Origin: Planctomycetaceae bacterium
Lineage (GTDB): Bacteria; Planctomycetota; Planctomycetia; Pirellulales; UBA1268
Assembly: GCA_030616935.1 (NCBI GenBank)
Contig: JAUWWJ010000023.1
Span: forward strand, 1-10,609
DNA length: 10,609 nucleotides
Reading direction: 5' to 3'
The notes under the pieces are model-generated. The model saw nothing but the letters and a program-made list of their open reading frames with translations. It was not told the DNA's origin and ran no database searches. The translations under genes were made by a program, and so were the position numbers. Below are positions 1 to 7,426 of the stretch, piece after piece; within the stretch, counting starts at the first letter, position 1, and every line of letters starts with the position of its first letter.

Positions 1-2452
1 CTGGTGCAAAACGCTTGGCTTCTTGCATCCAATTAAAAATCAAGCTTTTTGGCACAATGACAAGTGACGGTCGCGTCGCTATGCCTGCCTCTTCAAGCAC
101 ACGCTGTCTCCGTACCAGAAGCGCGAGTACCTGAATGGTCTTTCCAAGACCCATATCATCCGCAAGACAACCACCAAGGCCAAGTCGCTCAAGAAAACTC
201 AACCATCCCAGACCTTCTTTCTGGTAATGTCGCAGGCTGCCTTCAAATCCATTTGGCTCATTTTCTGGTTCAGGCCTACCACCAGCAGCCAGTTCATCAC
301 GAATGACAGAAAATGCATCGTCCACCTGCGACTGTGGCATTCCGGCAATGAGTGCATCAAGGAGCGCTGCCTGCATACGGCCGTACCGCAGACGACCATT
401 TTTTTCCTGCGCAAGTGCGAGGAGAGGCTCTAACTGAGTCGCAAAGTCAGCAGGCAAGATCCCGCGAGAGCCATCCTGCAAGTCAACTGCTCGGTCGCCT
501 CTTGCAAGTGCTGAAAGGAGTTCGGGCATATCCGCAATGACACCACCGAAGTCAATCGATCCCGAGAGTTCAAACCAATCAATGCCACTATTAACATTCC
601 ACGCTACATTTCCAGCTGGCCGATATCGTCGCCCGGATACTTCTACTGCCCACCCCACACTCGCTAATTGTGATACCGACGCATCAAGTCGGGAGCGGGG
701 AACCTCAACATGATAGGTTGGAGCGACGTCATCTTCAGTGACACTCGCTTGCCCAGTTCGAACTGGAGAAAAGCCAAATCGTGGCAGTGCTTTGAGTGCT
801 TCGCGCTCTGCTGTTTTATTTCGCCGTACAAGTCGACGCTTGGCTGCATCAGCCGCACCACCTGCTGGATTATCTGCAGCTATCTGAATTCCACTGTAGT
901 CAAACCAAATGTTTCCTCCCAGCTGAATCTTTGGTTTGCTCTTACGTGCCTTACGCTTCGGCCGACCAAGCGATTCCTCAGGATCAAGCGATCCTACCTG
1001 TTCTTCATCTGTCGTACTTGGTGTATCGTCTAATACTAATTTGGGCTGGGGCCTTCCTGACTCTACCTGCCATCCTGTCCATCCAGGAAGTTCTAATTTT
1101 GGTAAGTCTGCCAGTGAAGCAAGCTGCTCAATGAGTCCGTCGATCTGAGACCCCGACAGCTCAATTGGACCTCGTCTATCAAATTGGTCCATCCAGCCTC
1201 GAAGACCTGCAGGTTCGTCTTGCTCTGAGAACTCGCCCTGATGTTCTTCTGCAGCTGCATCAATAACAAGCCGGCACAGGCAATCTTCGAGCACAAGAAA
1301 GCCGGCTCGCAGAATCAATCTCGGCGTTTGGAGTGACTGGCGCTCACTCCCCCGTACAAGAAGACCATTAAGACTGGCTTTCTTTGGGCAAACCCTCTTT
1401 TCCTTTTTCGAAAGAAGATCATTCTGCAGGCAGGCTTCAAGTCCCGTGTCGTCACCAGGTTCGATGATTAAAGCAAATTCCCACGGTCGACCAGCATCCC
1501 ATACTAATGGTACGACTGCTTCTGGTGCTCGACGGGGCTCTGGCTGAAAGACAAGCCGACCTTCTGCACAAAGCATCGCAAGGTCCCGTGCTGCAGACTG
1601 TCGGCTAAGCAAAAATCGACTCATGGTACGTTCTTCAAGTGTTTGTCCACCATGATGTGTCTCAGCAGACATTGTGCCAGCAAGCATAGATAACACTCGC
1701 TTTTCATCAGAATCAAAATGACCAAAAGAGATCGCCTGCGGGCCGATGATGATTGGCTTTGGCTGGCCGGCAGGGTGACCAGATTCATCAATCGGCATGC
1801 GGCATGGTTGCAATGCAACAAGTCGACTGTCAGCCGATGAAGCATCAAGCAAAAACATGAGAGTGCCAGTACTTTTTCGCAAACCACCCAAGGCGACGCT
1901 GCTTGTTCGTAATGCCGGCTCAACTAAACGCCGACGGTTTTCAAGCTCGGTAGACCATGCTGGCTGTCGTCCTTTTTTTTGGATTGAACGATTCTCGCTA
2001 TGCAGAGTCCGTGTCAACTGCGGGCTAGCTGGCTGTGGTTGCCCTGAATACTCCATCTCATTCTTTTGATTCAACGTTGAGAATGATTTTGATTCCATTT
2101 CTTCAAAATCCTCTGTTTCATCGGCAACGATGTCGAGTGTTACTGGCGTCTGCTCCGCAATACCACTCAACAACCCTCGTCGATCAACCTCAAGCAGGAC
2201 TGCTGCGACAAGCGCGCATGGTTTGCCTGCTCGTCCGTCGGGACTTGTACAACGGCTTTCTAGGATCATGCCGCCCCGTCGATTTGCAGAGAGCTCAAGC
2301 AAAACCTCATGGCTTGTTCCGTCATCACTCGAAAGTGTTGCCTGGACTTGGCCAACACGAGGGCAGATAACTTTTTCTGGTACGAGGTTTCGTGCTCGCT
2401 TGCGATCACGTGGGTCAAAAAGATGAAAGAGACGTTGCTCCAAAGTGGTCAT
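1..2452 (-). CDS. SNF2-family DNA helicase/ATPase with degenerate N-terminal SWIM motif (3' end outside window)
   Basis: This is an unbroken reading frame of 817 codons from ATG at 2452 to the left edge, so the C-terminal helicase half is missing from the window. SNF2 ATPases use ATP hydrolysis to translocate on double-stranded DNA and remodel protein-DNA complexes; the bacterial substrate is usually unknown. The ATPase core begins near residue 737 with LRHYQKEGLGWLSFL, followed by Walker A DDMGLGKT (residues 765-772, catalytic Lys771) and motif Ia VIVPKSLIFNW (about 797-807). Residues about 624-665 (WFELSGSIDFGG, then DGSRGILP) match the helicase-associated region typical of bacterial SWIM/SNF2 proteins. 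Residues 68-86 resemble a SWIM zinc finger but keep only Cys68 and Cys79; the other two ligand positions are Ser70 and Leu81. The middle (about 90-620) is not recognised. There is no clear Shine-Dalgarno before the ATG, but the next in-frame ATG is residue 62, so 2452 is preferred. The gene is co-oriented with hemE, 173 bp downstream of it. The family call is very secure, the cellular role is not. Confidence 0.93.
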   Translation of the reverse strand, partial: MTTLEQRLFHLFDPRDRKRARNLVPEKVICPRVGQVQATLSSDDGTSHEVLLELSANRRGGMILESRCTSPDGRAGKPCALVAAVLLEVDRRGLLSGIAEQTPVTLDIVADETEDFEEMESKSFSTLNQKNEMEYSGQPQPASPQLTRTLHSENRSIQKKGRQPAWSTELENRRRLVEPALRTSSVALGGLRKSTGTLMFLLDASSADSRLVALQPCRMPIDESGHPAGQPKPIIIGPQAISFGHFDSDEKRVLSMLAGTMSAETHHGGQTLEERTMSRFLLSRQSAARDLAMLCAEGRLVFQPEPRRAPEAVVPLVWDAGRPWEFALIIEPGDDTGLEACLQNDLLSKKEKRVCPKKASLNGLLVRGSERQSLQTPRLILRAGFLVLEDCLCRLVIDAAAEEHQGEFSEQDEPAGLRGWMDQFDRRGPIELSGSQIDGLIEQLASLADLPKLELPGWTGWQVESGRPQPKLVLDDTPSTTDEEQVGSLDPEESLGRPKRKARKSKPKIQLGGNIWFDYSGIQIAADNPAGGAADAAKRRLVRRNKTAEREALKALPRFGFSPVRTGQASVTEDDVAPTYHVEVPRSRLDASVSQLASVGWAVEVSGRRYRPAGNVAWNVNSGIDWFELSGSIDFGGVIADMPELLSALARGDRAVDLQDGSRGILPADFATQLEPLLALAQEKNGRLRYGRMQAALLDALIAGMPQSQVDDAFSVIRDELAAGGRPEPENEPNGFEGSLRHYQKEGLGWLSFLERLGLGGCLADDMGLGKTIQVLALLVRRQRVLEEAGIATRPSLVIVPKSLIFNWMQEAKRFAP

Positions 2453-2608
2453 AGTATGTGTCGGTGCTTCGCGAATGGATAAATAAAATAATGAGATAAG
2501 GCTCAACGGGACTGCCTTGATACCGTACAAGCCAACCCTTAGTTTTACCCCAATTCTCTCGGAAACACAGATGAAAAATAATTCAAACAATTCGCCTGTG
2601 ATATGACT

Positions 2609-2633
2609 ACGAGTTGACTCGTTTTTTATTTTT
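2609..2633 (+). terminator. Possible rho-independent terminator pointing towards hemE
   Basis: ACGAG (2609-2613) and CTCGT (2618-2622) form a 5-bp stem around the tetraloop TTGA. A plus-strand T run follows (2622-2627 and 2629-2633). The T tract overlaps the hemE stop codon and its last lysine codons. Read on the minus strand, in the direction of hemE transcription, there is no T tract after the hairpin, so it would act on plus-strand transcription, where no gene is visible upstream. The short stem makes this tentative. Confidence 0.3.
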
Positions 2634-3696
2634 GTTTAACGGTCGAAATGAACTCCAATACATTTTCAACTGGAGTCTCTGGCAATATGCCGTGACCAAG
2701 ATTCATGATGTGACCAGGACGTCCCGCAACACGTGCAAGAATATCTTCCGTACGACGACGTACAACGTCGGGAGTTGTGTGCAGTACAGCCGGGTCGAGA
2801 TTACCCTGCACACCTCGATCATAACCCACCTGCTGCCAGGCATGATCCAACTCAGTTCGCCAATCAATACCCATGACCGTACCACCAGCTTCAGCCGCAA
2901 GTGGTAATAACGCTGGATTGCCTGCTGCGAAATGGATAATCGGTCCACGTCCAGCTATTGATTCAAAGACAGTCCGACTATGGGGCAAAACGAATTCACG
3001 GTAGTGTTCTGGTGAGAGACAACCTACCCAGCTATCAAAGACCTGCACCGCATTCGCTCCAGCATCAAATTGAGCATGAAGATATCTACCAATCGTCCTT
3101 GCAAGTCGTTCCATGAGTTCATGCCACCCATCAGGATCAGTCAGCATAAATCGTTTGGTATGCAGCCAGTTGCGACTTGTTCCTCCTTCGATGGCATATC
3201 CAGCCAAAGTAAATGGAGCTCCCGCAAAACCAATGACTGGCAATTCTTTTTGAAGGCCGGCACGTGTTGTACGTACTGTCTCAAAAACAAAGCTGAGTGA
3301 ATCGACATCAACAAGCTCGTGAAATCGATCGAGATCTGTACGGGTACGAAGTGGATTATGAATGACGGGACCTTCGCCAGGAGTGAATTCCAAATCGAGG
3401 CCCATCGGCTGCAATAGTGGCAACAAGTCACTAAAAATAATTGCTGCATCGACACCAAGTCGATCCACTGTTGCCAACATAACTTCAGCAGAAAGTTCTG
3501 GATTCTTGCACAGTTCCAGGAACGTGACCTTATTACGAATGGCTTGATATTCGGGAAGATACCGACCTGCCTGCCTCATGAGCCAAACGGGTGGCCGAGA
3601 TACTGGTTCGAGGCGACATGCCCTCATAAAAAGGGAGTCTTCGACGTCACCAGTGGCTGGCTCTTTTTGGTCCGGGGAATCAGAATCAACGTTCAT
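2626..3696 (-). CDS. hemE: Uroporphyrinogen III decarboxylase
   Basis: HemE removes four carboxyl groups from uroporphyrinogen III to give coproporphyrinogen III in the cytosol, without a cofactor. From ATG 3696 the protein has 356 residues, close to the usual 345-360. Both family signatures are intact: PVWLMRQAGR at residues 36-45, carrying the two substrate-binding arginines (Arg41, Arg45), and GFAGAPFTLAGYAIEGG at 156-172, including Tyr167. The catalytic aspartate is seen in IIFSDLLP (Asp90), and the conserved C-terminal His is in NLGHGILPETP (His335). The frame stays open upstream to 3819, but those extra 41 codons do not resemble HemE and 3696 places the family N-terminus correctly. No Shine-Dalgarno precedes 3696. 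Instead TATACT ends 7 nt before the ATG, which would fit a leaderless or near-leaderless transcript. The gene diverges from the ccsA-like/hemA pair. Confidence 0.96.
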   Translation of the reverse strand: MNVDSDSPDQKEPATGDVEDSLFMRACRLEPVSRPPVWLMRQAGRYLPEYQAIRNKVTFLELCKNPELSAEVMLATVDRLGVDAAIIFSDLLPLLQPMGLDLEFTPGEGPVIHNPLRTRTDLDRFHELVDVDSLSFVFETVRTTRAGLQKELPVIGFAGAPFTLAGYAIEGGTSRNWLHTKRFMLTDPDGWHELMERLARTIGRYLHAQFDAGANAVQVFDSWVGCLSPEHYREFVLPHSRTVFESIAGRGPIIHFAAGNPALLPLAAEAGGTVMGIDWRTELDHAWQQVGYDRGVQGNLDPAVLHTTPDVVRRRTEDILARVAGRPGHIMNLGHGILPETPVENVLEFISTVKQK

Positions 3697-3926
3697 AAGG
3701 ATCAGTATAGTTTGTAGGAAGCAGGTTGTTGGCTCAAAGTTGTCTATTTCTTGGGTACAATAAGAAGATTCGAAATGGAAAATAGTTAAATAGTCTGATT
3801 CATATAAGAAAGGCTGCATTCAGGTTTTTGGTATCGAAGCTCATCCTGCCTCAGATACGTCCTTGATTTCATGTTCTTTGGAAGATATTGATACACGTTT
3901 GGGGTGAGTTTTTTACTAGGGTTTTT
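3697..3926. promoter_or_regulatory. Divergent intergenic region between hemE and the ccsA-like gene
   Basis: This 230-bp AT-rich stretch must carry the start signals for both heme transcription units. On the minus strand TATACT (3704-3709 in plus coordinates) sits immediately before hemE but lacks a good -35 hexamer at normal spacing. On the plus strand TACAAT (3756-3761) is a possible -10, also without a convincing -35. No strong palindrome or riboswitch-like structure was noticed. The region's role follows from gene layout; the individual hexamers are weak. Confidence 0.4.
3918..3921 (+). promoter_or_regulatory. Shine-Dalgarno deciding the ccsA-like start
   Basis: AGGG lies 5 nt before ATG 3927, supporting that start over the in-frame TTG at 3888, which would add 13 residues lacking resemblance to the family N-terminus. 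Confidence 0.45.
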
Positions 3927-4823
3927 ATGGCTGATTTCATCTCACGAATTTCTGTAGTCTGTTTTGCCGCCAGCTATGGTGTTGCGCTCATATTTGAGGT
4001 AAGTCGGCTCTGGTTTCGGTCTGGAGTCCGAGGCATCACAATGATTGGTTTTGTGACCGCGGGTCTGGTTGCGCACAGCCTGTATCTCATCTGGCGTTCA
4101 ACCACGCTTCCTTCCATACCATTATCGAGTGAGTTTGATTGGTATCTTCTGGCCGCTTGGCTTTTAGCTGCTGGATCGCTTTGGATGACCGTCTCTAATC
4201 CCAGAACACCCGTGGGTCTTTTTGTTCTCCCTGTCGTATTAGCTCTTATTGGAGTTGCTGAACTTTCAAGCCGGGAACCATTCCCACAAAGTCCTGCGAC
4301 ACAAATTTGGGGCGTCATTCACGGAAGTTTCAATCTTGTGATGAGCGTCGCTGTTGTACTTGGTGGCCTCGCGGGCGGCATGTGGCTTATTCAGGCTGGA
4401 CGGCTTAATCGGAAACAGCCCCCCCTTCAAGGATTTCGTATGCCGAGCTTGGAAAAACTATCGATCTGGTCATCACGAATGACAGTGATCGCTGCTGTGT
4501 CGGGAAGCCTCGGGTTTCTTTCAGGAATTATCTTAAATATTGTCAATCAACAACATGGCCTTTTAGGGAGTGTACCGTGGACTGATCCCGTTGTTCTTCG
4601 CATGGGAGCACTCGTTGTCTGGCTCATAATCGTCGCTGGTACCTCACGAGCTATGCGACAACGTGCAATTGGCCGAAGAGTCATAGCACTTTTATCACTC
4701 GTTAGCCTTACGATGCTCACGATTTCAATTTTGTGGGGGGTACTTGGAAGTACGCAGCACGGACTTACCCCTTCACAGGGCAATGCCGCAGTCATAACCA
4801 TTCCTGCTGGAGATGCTTCATGA
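3927..4823 (+). CDS. CcsA/HemX-type cytochrome c assembly membrane protein
   Basis: From ATG 3927 this is a 298-residue polytopic membrane protein with about eight hydrophobic helices (roughly residues 5-25, 37-56, 72-89, 95-113, 128-156, 185-206, 220-240, 247-270). The layout fits the cytochrome c assembly (CcsA/CcmC/HemX) superfamily. The PSLEKL...R stretch before helix 6 is typical of CcsA/HemX, and histidines at 50, 132 (IWGVIHGSF) and 210 sit at helix ends where family members place heme ligands. The tryptophan-rich WWD signature is degenerate: only PWTDP (217-221) is seen where full CcsA proteins have a W-x-W-D-P-type motif. That points to the HemX branch, found next to hemA and linked in Bacillus to control of HemA level, rather than a full heme-delivery subunit. 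The stop codon overlaps the hemA start (ATGA), so translation is probably coupled. An in-frame TTG at 3888 is an alternative start. The superfamily is fairly secure, the exact role uncertain. Confidence 0.85.
   Translation: MADFISRISVVCFAASYGVALIFEVSRLWFRSGVRGITMIGFVTAGLVAHSLYLIWRSTTLPSIPLSSEFDWYLLAAWLLAAGSLWMTVSNPRTPVGLFVLPVVLALIGVAELSSREPFPQSPATQIWGVIHGSFNLVMSVAVVLGGLAGGMWLIQAGRLNRKQPPLQGFRMPSLEKLSIWSSRMTVIAAVSGSLGFLSGIILNIVNQQHGLLGSVPWTDPVVLRMGALVVWLIIVAGTSRAMRQRAIGRRVIALLSLVSLTMLTISILWGVLGSTQHGLTPSQGNAAVITIPAGDAS
4809..4812 (+). promoter_or_regulatory. Shine-Dalgarno deciding the hemA start
   Basis: GGAG lies 7 nt before ATG 4820, inside the 3' end of the ccsA-like gene. It supports 4820 as the hemA start rather than the in-frame ATG 4733, which would add 29 residues encoded over the upstream gene. 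Confidence 0.6.
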
Positions 4824-6094
4824 GCCTCGCCTTCGCAGGGGGAAGTCACCGAACTGTCCCGATTGAACTACGTGAAAAACTAGCTTTCTCATCAGAGCAA
4901 GCAACTGAGGCACTGGTGCGTTTTCAGCAACAGTTTCCGGGAAGTGAAGCGGTCCTTTTGTCGACCTGTAATCGAATCGAGTTATACGCTGCTGACGAGG
5001 AACGCCGAGGGCCGCCTCCACCAGATGAATTAGCGATGTTTCTAGCAGAGTGCCGGGGTGTTGATCCTACGAATGTCGGAAGAGTTCTCAGTGGTGAACA
5101 AGGGACTGCTGCTGTGAAACATCTATTTTGTGTTGCAGCCGGACTCGACAGCATGGTTCTCGGGGAACCTCAGATCGTTGCACAGGTGAAACAAGCATGG
5201 CAGCTTGCTCAGAAAAGTGGGACGACTGGACCCCTTACTGGAGAACTTTTTCAGGCAGCTTTACGAGCAGCCAAACGTGTAACCACTGAAACAACTGTCG
5301 GACGGGAACGGTTATCAATTCCAAGCATCGCGGTTGCCGATTTTGCCAGTGGTGTGTTTGAAAGATTTGATGACAAACATGTGCTTCTTATCGGTGCAGG
5401 AAAAATGGCCGCCGAAACCCTTCGCTATCTTCGTGACGCCGGGGCACAGAACATCCGAATTATCAATCGGTCAGTGGAGCGGGCTCACAGTCTGGCACAA
5501 CGACTTGATGCTCAAGCCGGTGATTACAACAACATATCTCATGAGCTCGTTGATGCGGACCTTGTTGTCAGTACGACCGGTGCTTCAGAGCCAGTCGTAA
5601 CGCTTGACCTCTTCCAAAGGGTTCAAGATCAGCGGCAGGGACGTCCCCTTGTTATTCTTGATCTTGCGGTTCCTCGCGACTTCGATTCACGAATTGGTAC
5701 CAGGCCGGGGGTTTGGCTTTACTCAATCGATGATCTTGGTCAGGCCTGTGATTCCAATCGCCGTAGAAGACAAAAACAACTTCCATCAGCACTCACAATT
5801 GTTGATGAAGAAACTCGTCGGTTCATGGGAGATATGCACCATCGATCAACCGTTCCAGTTATTGAACAACTCCGAGCGGGTTGGAATGAAACAGGTGAAG
5901 TCGAACTTGAACGACTTTTCCGAAAGCTTCCAAATCTTGATACAAGCAGTCAGCAAGAAATTCGACAAGCATTTGAAAGGTATGCTGCCAAGATGCTCCA
6001 TCCCCCTATGGCCTCCCTGCGAAGTGAAAGTAAGGCAGGTCCACCTCATGGGCTTCTTGAAGCGTTAAGGCGGCTCTTTGATTTAAAAGAGTAA
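4820..6094 (+). CDS. hemA: Glutamyl-tRNA reductase
   Basis: HemA reduces glutamyl-tRNA(Glu) with NADPH to glutamate-1-semialdehyde, the first committed step of the C5 route to 5-aminolevulinate, so the organism uses that route. The 424-residue length is normal. The N-terminal strand reads FAGGSHRTVPIELREKL (residues 5-21), a variant of the usual G-x-N-H-x-T/S motif with Ser for Asn. The catalytic cysteine is Cys50 in LLSTCNRIELYA, the position known for E. coli. The family signature spans His101 to Ile119 (HLFCVAAGLDSMVLGEPQI). The NADPH-binding loop GAGKM is at 192-196, and LDLAVPRDFD and YSIDDL follow in the same domain. The last 100 or so residues form the helical dimerisation domain. Start 4820 overlaps the preceding stop (ATGA), so this is the second gene of a two-gene unit. 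It converges on the lacI-type gene with only 41 bp between stops and no obvious terminator. Confidence 0.97.
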   Translation: MSLAFAGGSHRTVPIELREKLAFSSEQATEALVRFQQQFPGSEAVLLSTCNRIELYAADEERRGPPPPDELAMFLAECRGVDPTNVGRVLSGEQGTAAVKHLFCVAAGLDSMVLGEPQIVAQVKQAWQLAQKSGTTGPLTGELFQAALRAAKRVTTETTVGRERLSIPSIAVADFASGVFERFDDKHVLLIGAGKMAAETLRYLRDAGAQNIRIINRSVERAHSLAQRLDAQAGDYNNISHELVDADLVVSTTGASEPVVTLDLFQRVQDQRQGRPLVILDLAVPRDFDSRIGTRPGVWLYSIDDLGQACDSNRRRRQKQLPSALTIVDEETRRFMGDMHHRSTVPVIEQLRAGWNETGEVELERLFRKLPNLDTSSQQEIRQAFERYAAKMLHPPMASLRSESKAGPPHGLLEALRRLFDLKE

Positions 6095-6135
6095 AGCGTG
6101 AAAGAGCATTTGCTAATACAGAACTCGGTGGACAG

Positions 6136-7182
6136 TCAACTTGTAAAACGCTTGACGCTTTCACGAATTTGCAATTCCGGATTCAACGCAGGCCACTCAT
6201 AGTCTTCATTGCTTATCAAAGAAAGAAGGGCCCTTGAGGCAGCGACTCCCATTTCATACGAAGGCTGCCGCACGGTCGTAAGTGGCGGCGTCATAAAGGC
6301 TGCCTCCGCCTGGTCGTCACACCCAATGATTGAAACATCATCTGGAACGCGGATGCCCCGGCGATAGAGAGCCAGTCTTGCACCAAATGCAACCATATCA
6401 TTCGCAGCGACTATTGCACTAAAACAGATGCCTTGATCAAGAAGATAATTGACGGCCATGAGTCCCGCATGTCCACTAAAATCTCCTTGATAAACAAGTT
6501 CATCAGACCGACTGACCCCAGCCTCTTGAAGCGCCTCAAGGTGGCCTACAAAACGATTCTGGGCATCGGGGTGACCCTCTATTCCATGAATAAATGCAAT
6601 CCGTGTATGCCGCTGTTCCAGAAGGTGCTTTGTTGCTAGGTATCCAATCTGTTTGTTGTTGACTGAGACACACTGTTCTTCAAGACCCTCTATGTCTCTT
6701 GCTGCAACAATAAGTGGTAGTTGCTTTTTATAGGACTGTAATTCTGATGCATCGATGTCACCACCAACAATAAGGAGTCCGTCAACTTTTCGTGAAATGA
6801 GTGTTTCAATTGAAGCCGCTTCTCTCGCGTGCTCCCATCTTCCGTCAACAAAAATCGGGGTATAACCAGATCCTGCTAAGCCTTCAATTGCTCCCTGAGC
6901 AATCGTATCGTAGAAGGGACTGCCAATGTTTTGGGTCAAGATGCCAAGAGTCATTGACTTCCCACTTGCCAACCCCTGAGCAAACATATTTGGCTTGTAG
7001 TCTAATTCGATGATGGCCTGATGAACGGCATCTCGCTTCTGTTCATTGACGACGGCACTTCCATTCAAGACTCTTGAAACCGTACTCTTTGAGACGTTGG
7101 CCCGCTTTGCAATATCATCAATCGTGGCACCGTCTCGCATGGTCTCAACTGATTGCAGTTGTTGAGTCTCTCTATTAATCAT
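6136..7182 (-). CDS. LacI/GalR-family transcriptional regulator
   Basis: This is a 348-residue sugar-responsive DNA-binding protein. The helix-turn-helix is at about residues 20-39 (TIDDIAKRANVSKSTVSRVL), with Lys32 and Ser33 at the base-reading positions of the recognition helix. A hinge helix follows (PNMFAQGLASG, 64-74) with the minor-groove leucine Leu71. Residues from about 77 on form the periplasmic-binding-protein-like effector domain, ending with the family's typical IIGCDDQAEA and LTTVRQPSYEMG stretches. ATG 7182 has a weak AAGAGA 6 nt upstream; Met15 (7140) is a possible alternative start. The gene follows the glycosidase cluster in the same orientation but is separated by 301 bp containing its own probable promoter and a LacI-type operator, so autoregulation is likely. 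The neighbouring glycosidase suggests a sugar effector, identity unknown. The family call is secure. Confidence 0.95.
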   Translation of the reverse strand: MINRETQQLQSVETMRDGATIDDIAKRANVSKSTVSRVLNGSAVVNEQKRDAVHQAIIELDYKPNMFAQGLASGKSMTLGILTQNIGSPFYDTIAQGAIEGLAGSGYTPIFVDGRWEHAREAASIETLISRKVDGLLIVGGDIDASELQSYKKQLPLIVAARDIEGLEEQCVSVNNKQIGYLATKHLLEQRHTRIAFIHGIEGHPDAQNRFVGHLEALQEAGVSRSDELVYQGDFSGHAGLMAVNYLLDQGICFSAIVAANDMVAFGARLALYRRGIRVPDDVSIIGCDDQAEAAFMTPPLTTVRQPSYEMGVAASRALLSLISNEDYEWPALNPELQIRESVKRFTS

Positions 7183-7237
7183 GGTTGTTCTCTTGATTGC
7201 AAGGCACGAGAGACTCGATACACATTCCTGTTTTCAT

Positions 7238-7249
7238 ACTTTCGAAAGT
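7238..7249. promoter_or_regulatory. Perfect 12-bp palindrome, candidate second operator
   Basis: ACTTTCGAAAGT is exactly self-complementary with a central CG, as LacI-family sites usually have. It would lie about 30-45 bases into the transcript from the proposed promoter, and its centre is 60 bp from the centre of the first operator. The flanking half-sequence ACTTTC also recurs at 7281-7286. Confidence 0.4.
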
Positions 7250-7287
7250 GCGTCATCGCGTCAATTTCTTGTTACCGTTCACTTTCT

Positions 7288-7316
7288 AAAATAGACTGCA
7301 ACCGGTTTCATAGCAA
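7288..7316 (-). promoter_or_regulatory. Probable promoter of the lacI-type gene
   Basis: On the minus strand TTGCTA (7311-7316) and TATTTT (7288-7293) are separated by exactly 17 nt; each matches 4 of 6 sigma-70 consensus bases. The operator at 7297-7310 sits entirely within the spacer, so a bound repressor would exclude RNA polymerase. This would give a leader of about 100 nt before ATG 7182. Confidence 0.45.
7297..7310. promoter_or_regulatory. LacI/GalR-type operator
   Basis: TGCAACCGGTTTCA is a 14-bp palindrome around a central CG, with one mismatched pair (third base from each end). It fits the general LacI-family pattern TG-N-AA-N-CG-N-W-N-N-CA, also the core of CcpA cre sites. It lies upstream of a LacI-family gene, whose product is the obvious candidate ligand. 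Confidence 0.65.
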
Positions 7317-7404
7317 TCTACCTCGCCTGAAATGGCATAAAGTAGCACTTGGTTCTTTTCTCTCCTACAGCATGCACGCGTGGATTGATGGCTGATTTTG
7401 CCTG

Positions 7405-7426
7405 ACGCGGGCGAGAATGCCCGCGT
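7405..7426. terminator. GC-rich hairpin downstream of the glycosidase gene
   Basis: ACGCGGGC and GCCCGCGT form a perfect 8-bp stem around the loop GAGAAT, 58 nt past the glycosidase stop codon. A short outer repeat, CTGAT (7392-7396) and ATCAG (7434-7438), could extend it. There is no T tract on either side, so it is not a standard intrinsic terminator. It may protect the 3' end of the cluster's mRNA or limit read-through into the lacI-type gene. Confidence 0.4.

Noticed and set aside
710..1134. Plus-strand open frames opposite the SNF2 gene
   Set aside because: They run antisense to an unbroken SNF2 reading frame and lack ribosome sites or recognisable motifs.
1..2452. SNF2 ATPase as part of a phage-defence island such as DISARM
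   Set aside because: No methylase, DUF1998 or PLD-nuclease partner is visible; the neighbour is hemE and the domain layout is that of the SWIM-type housekeeping family.
3697..3819. N-terminal extension of hemE by 41 residues
   Set aside because: The sequence is AT-rich and unlike any HemE N-terminus; the start at 3696 gives a normal length.
4733..4819. N-terminal extension of hemA starting at an upstream in-frame ATG
   Set aside because: It lies within the ccsA-like gene, does not resemble HemA, and the start at 4820 has a Shine-Dalgarno and gives Cys50 at the standard position.
5604..6068. Plus-strand open frame of 154 codons inside hemA
   Set aside because: It is a shadow frame over strongly conserved hemA coding sequence and shows no protein family features.
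6165..6177. Inverted repeat GAATT-TGC-AATTC near the end of the lacI-type gene
   Set aside because: It is AT-rich, inside conserved coding sequence and without a T tract, so probably chance.
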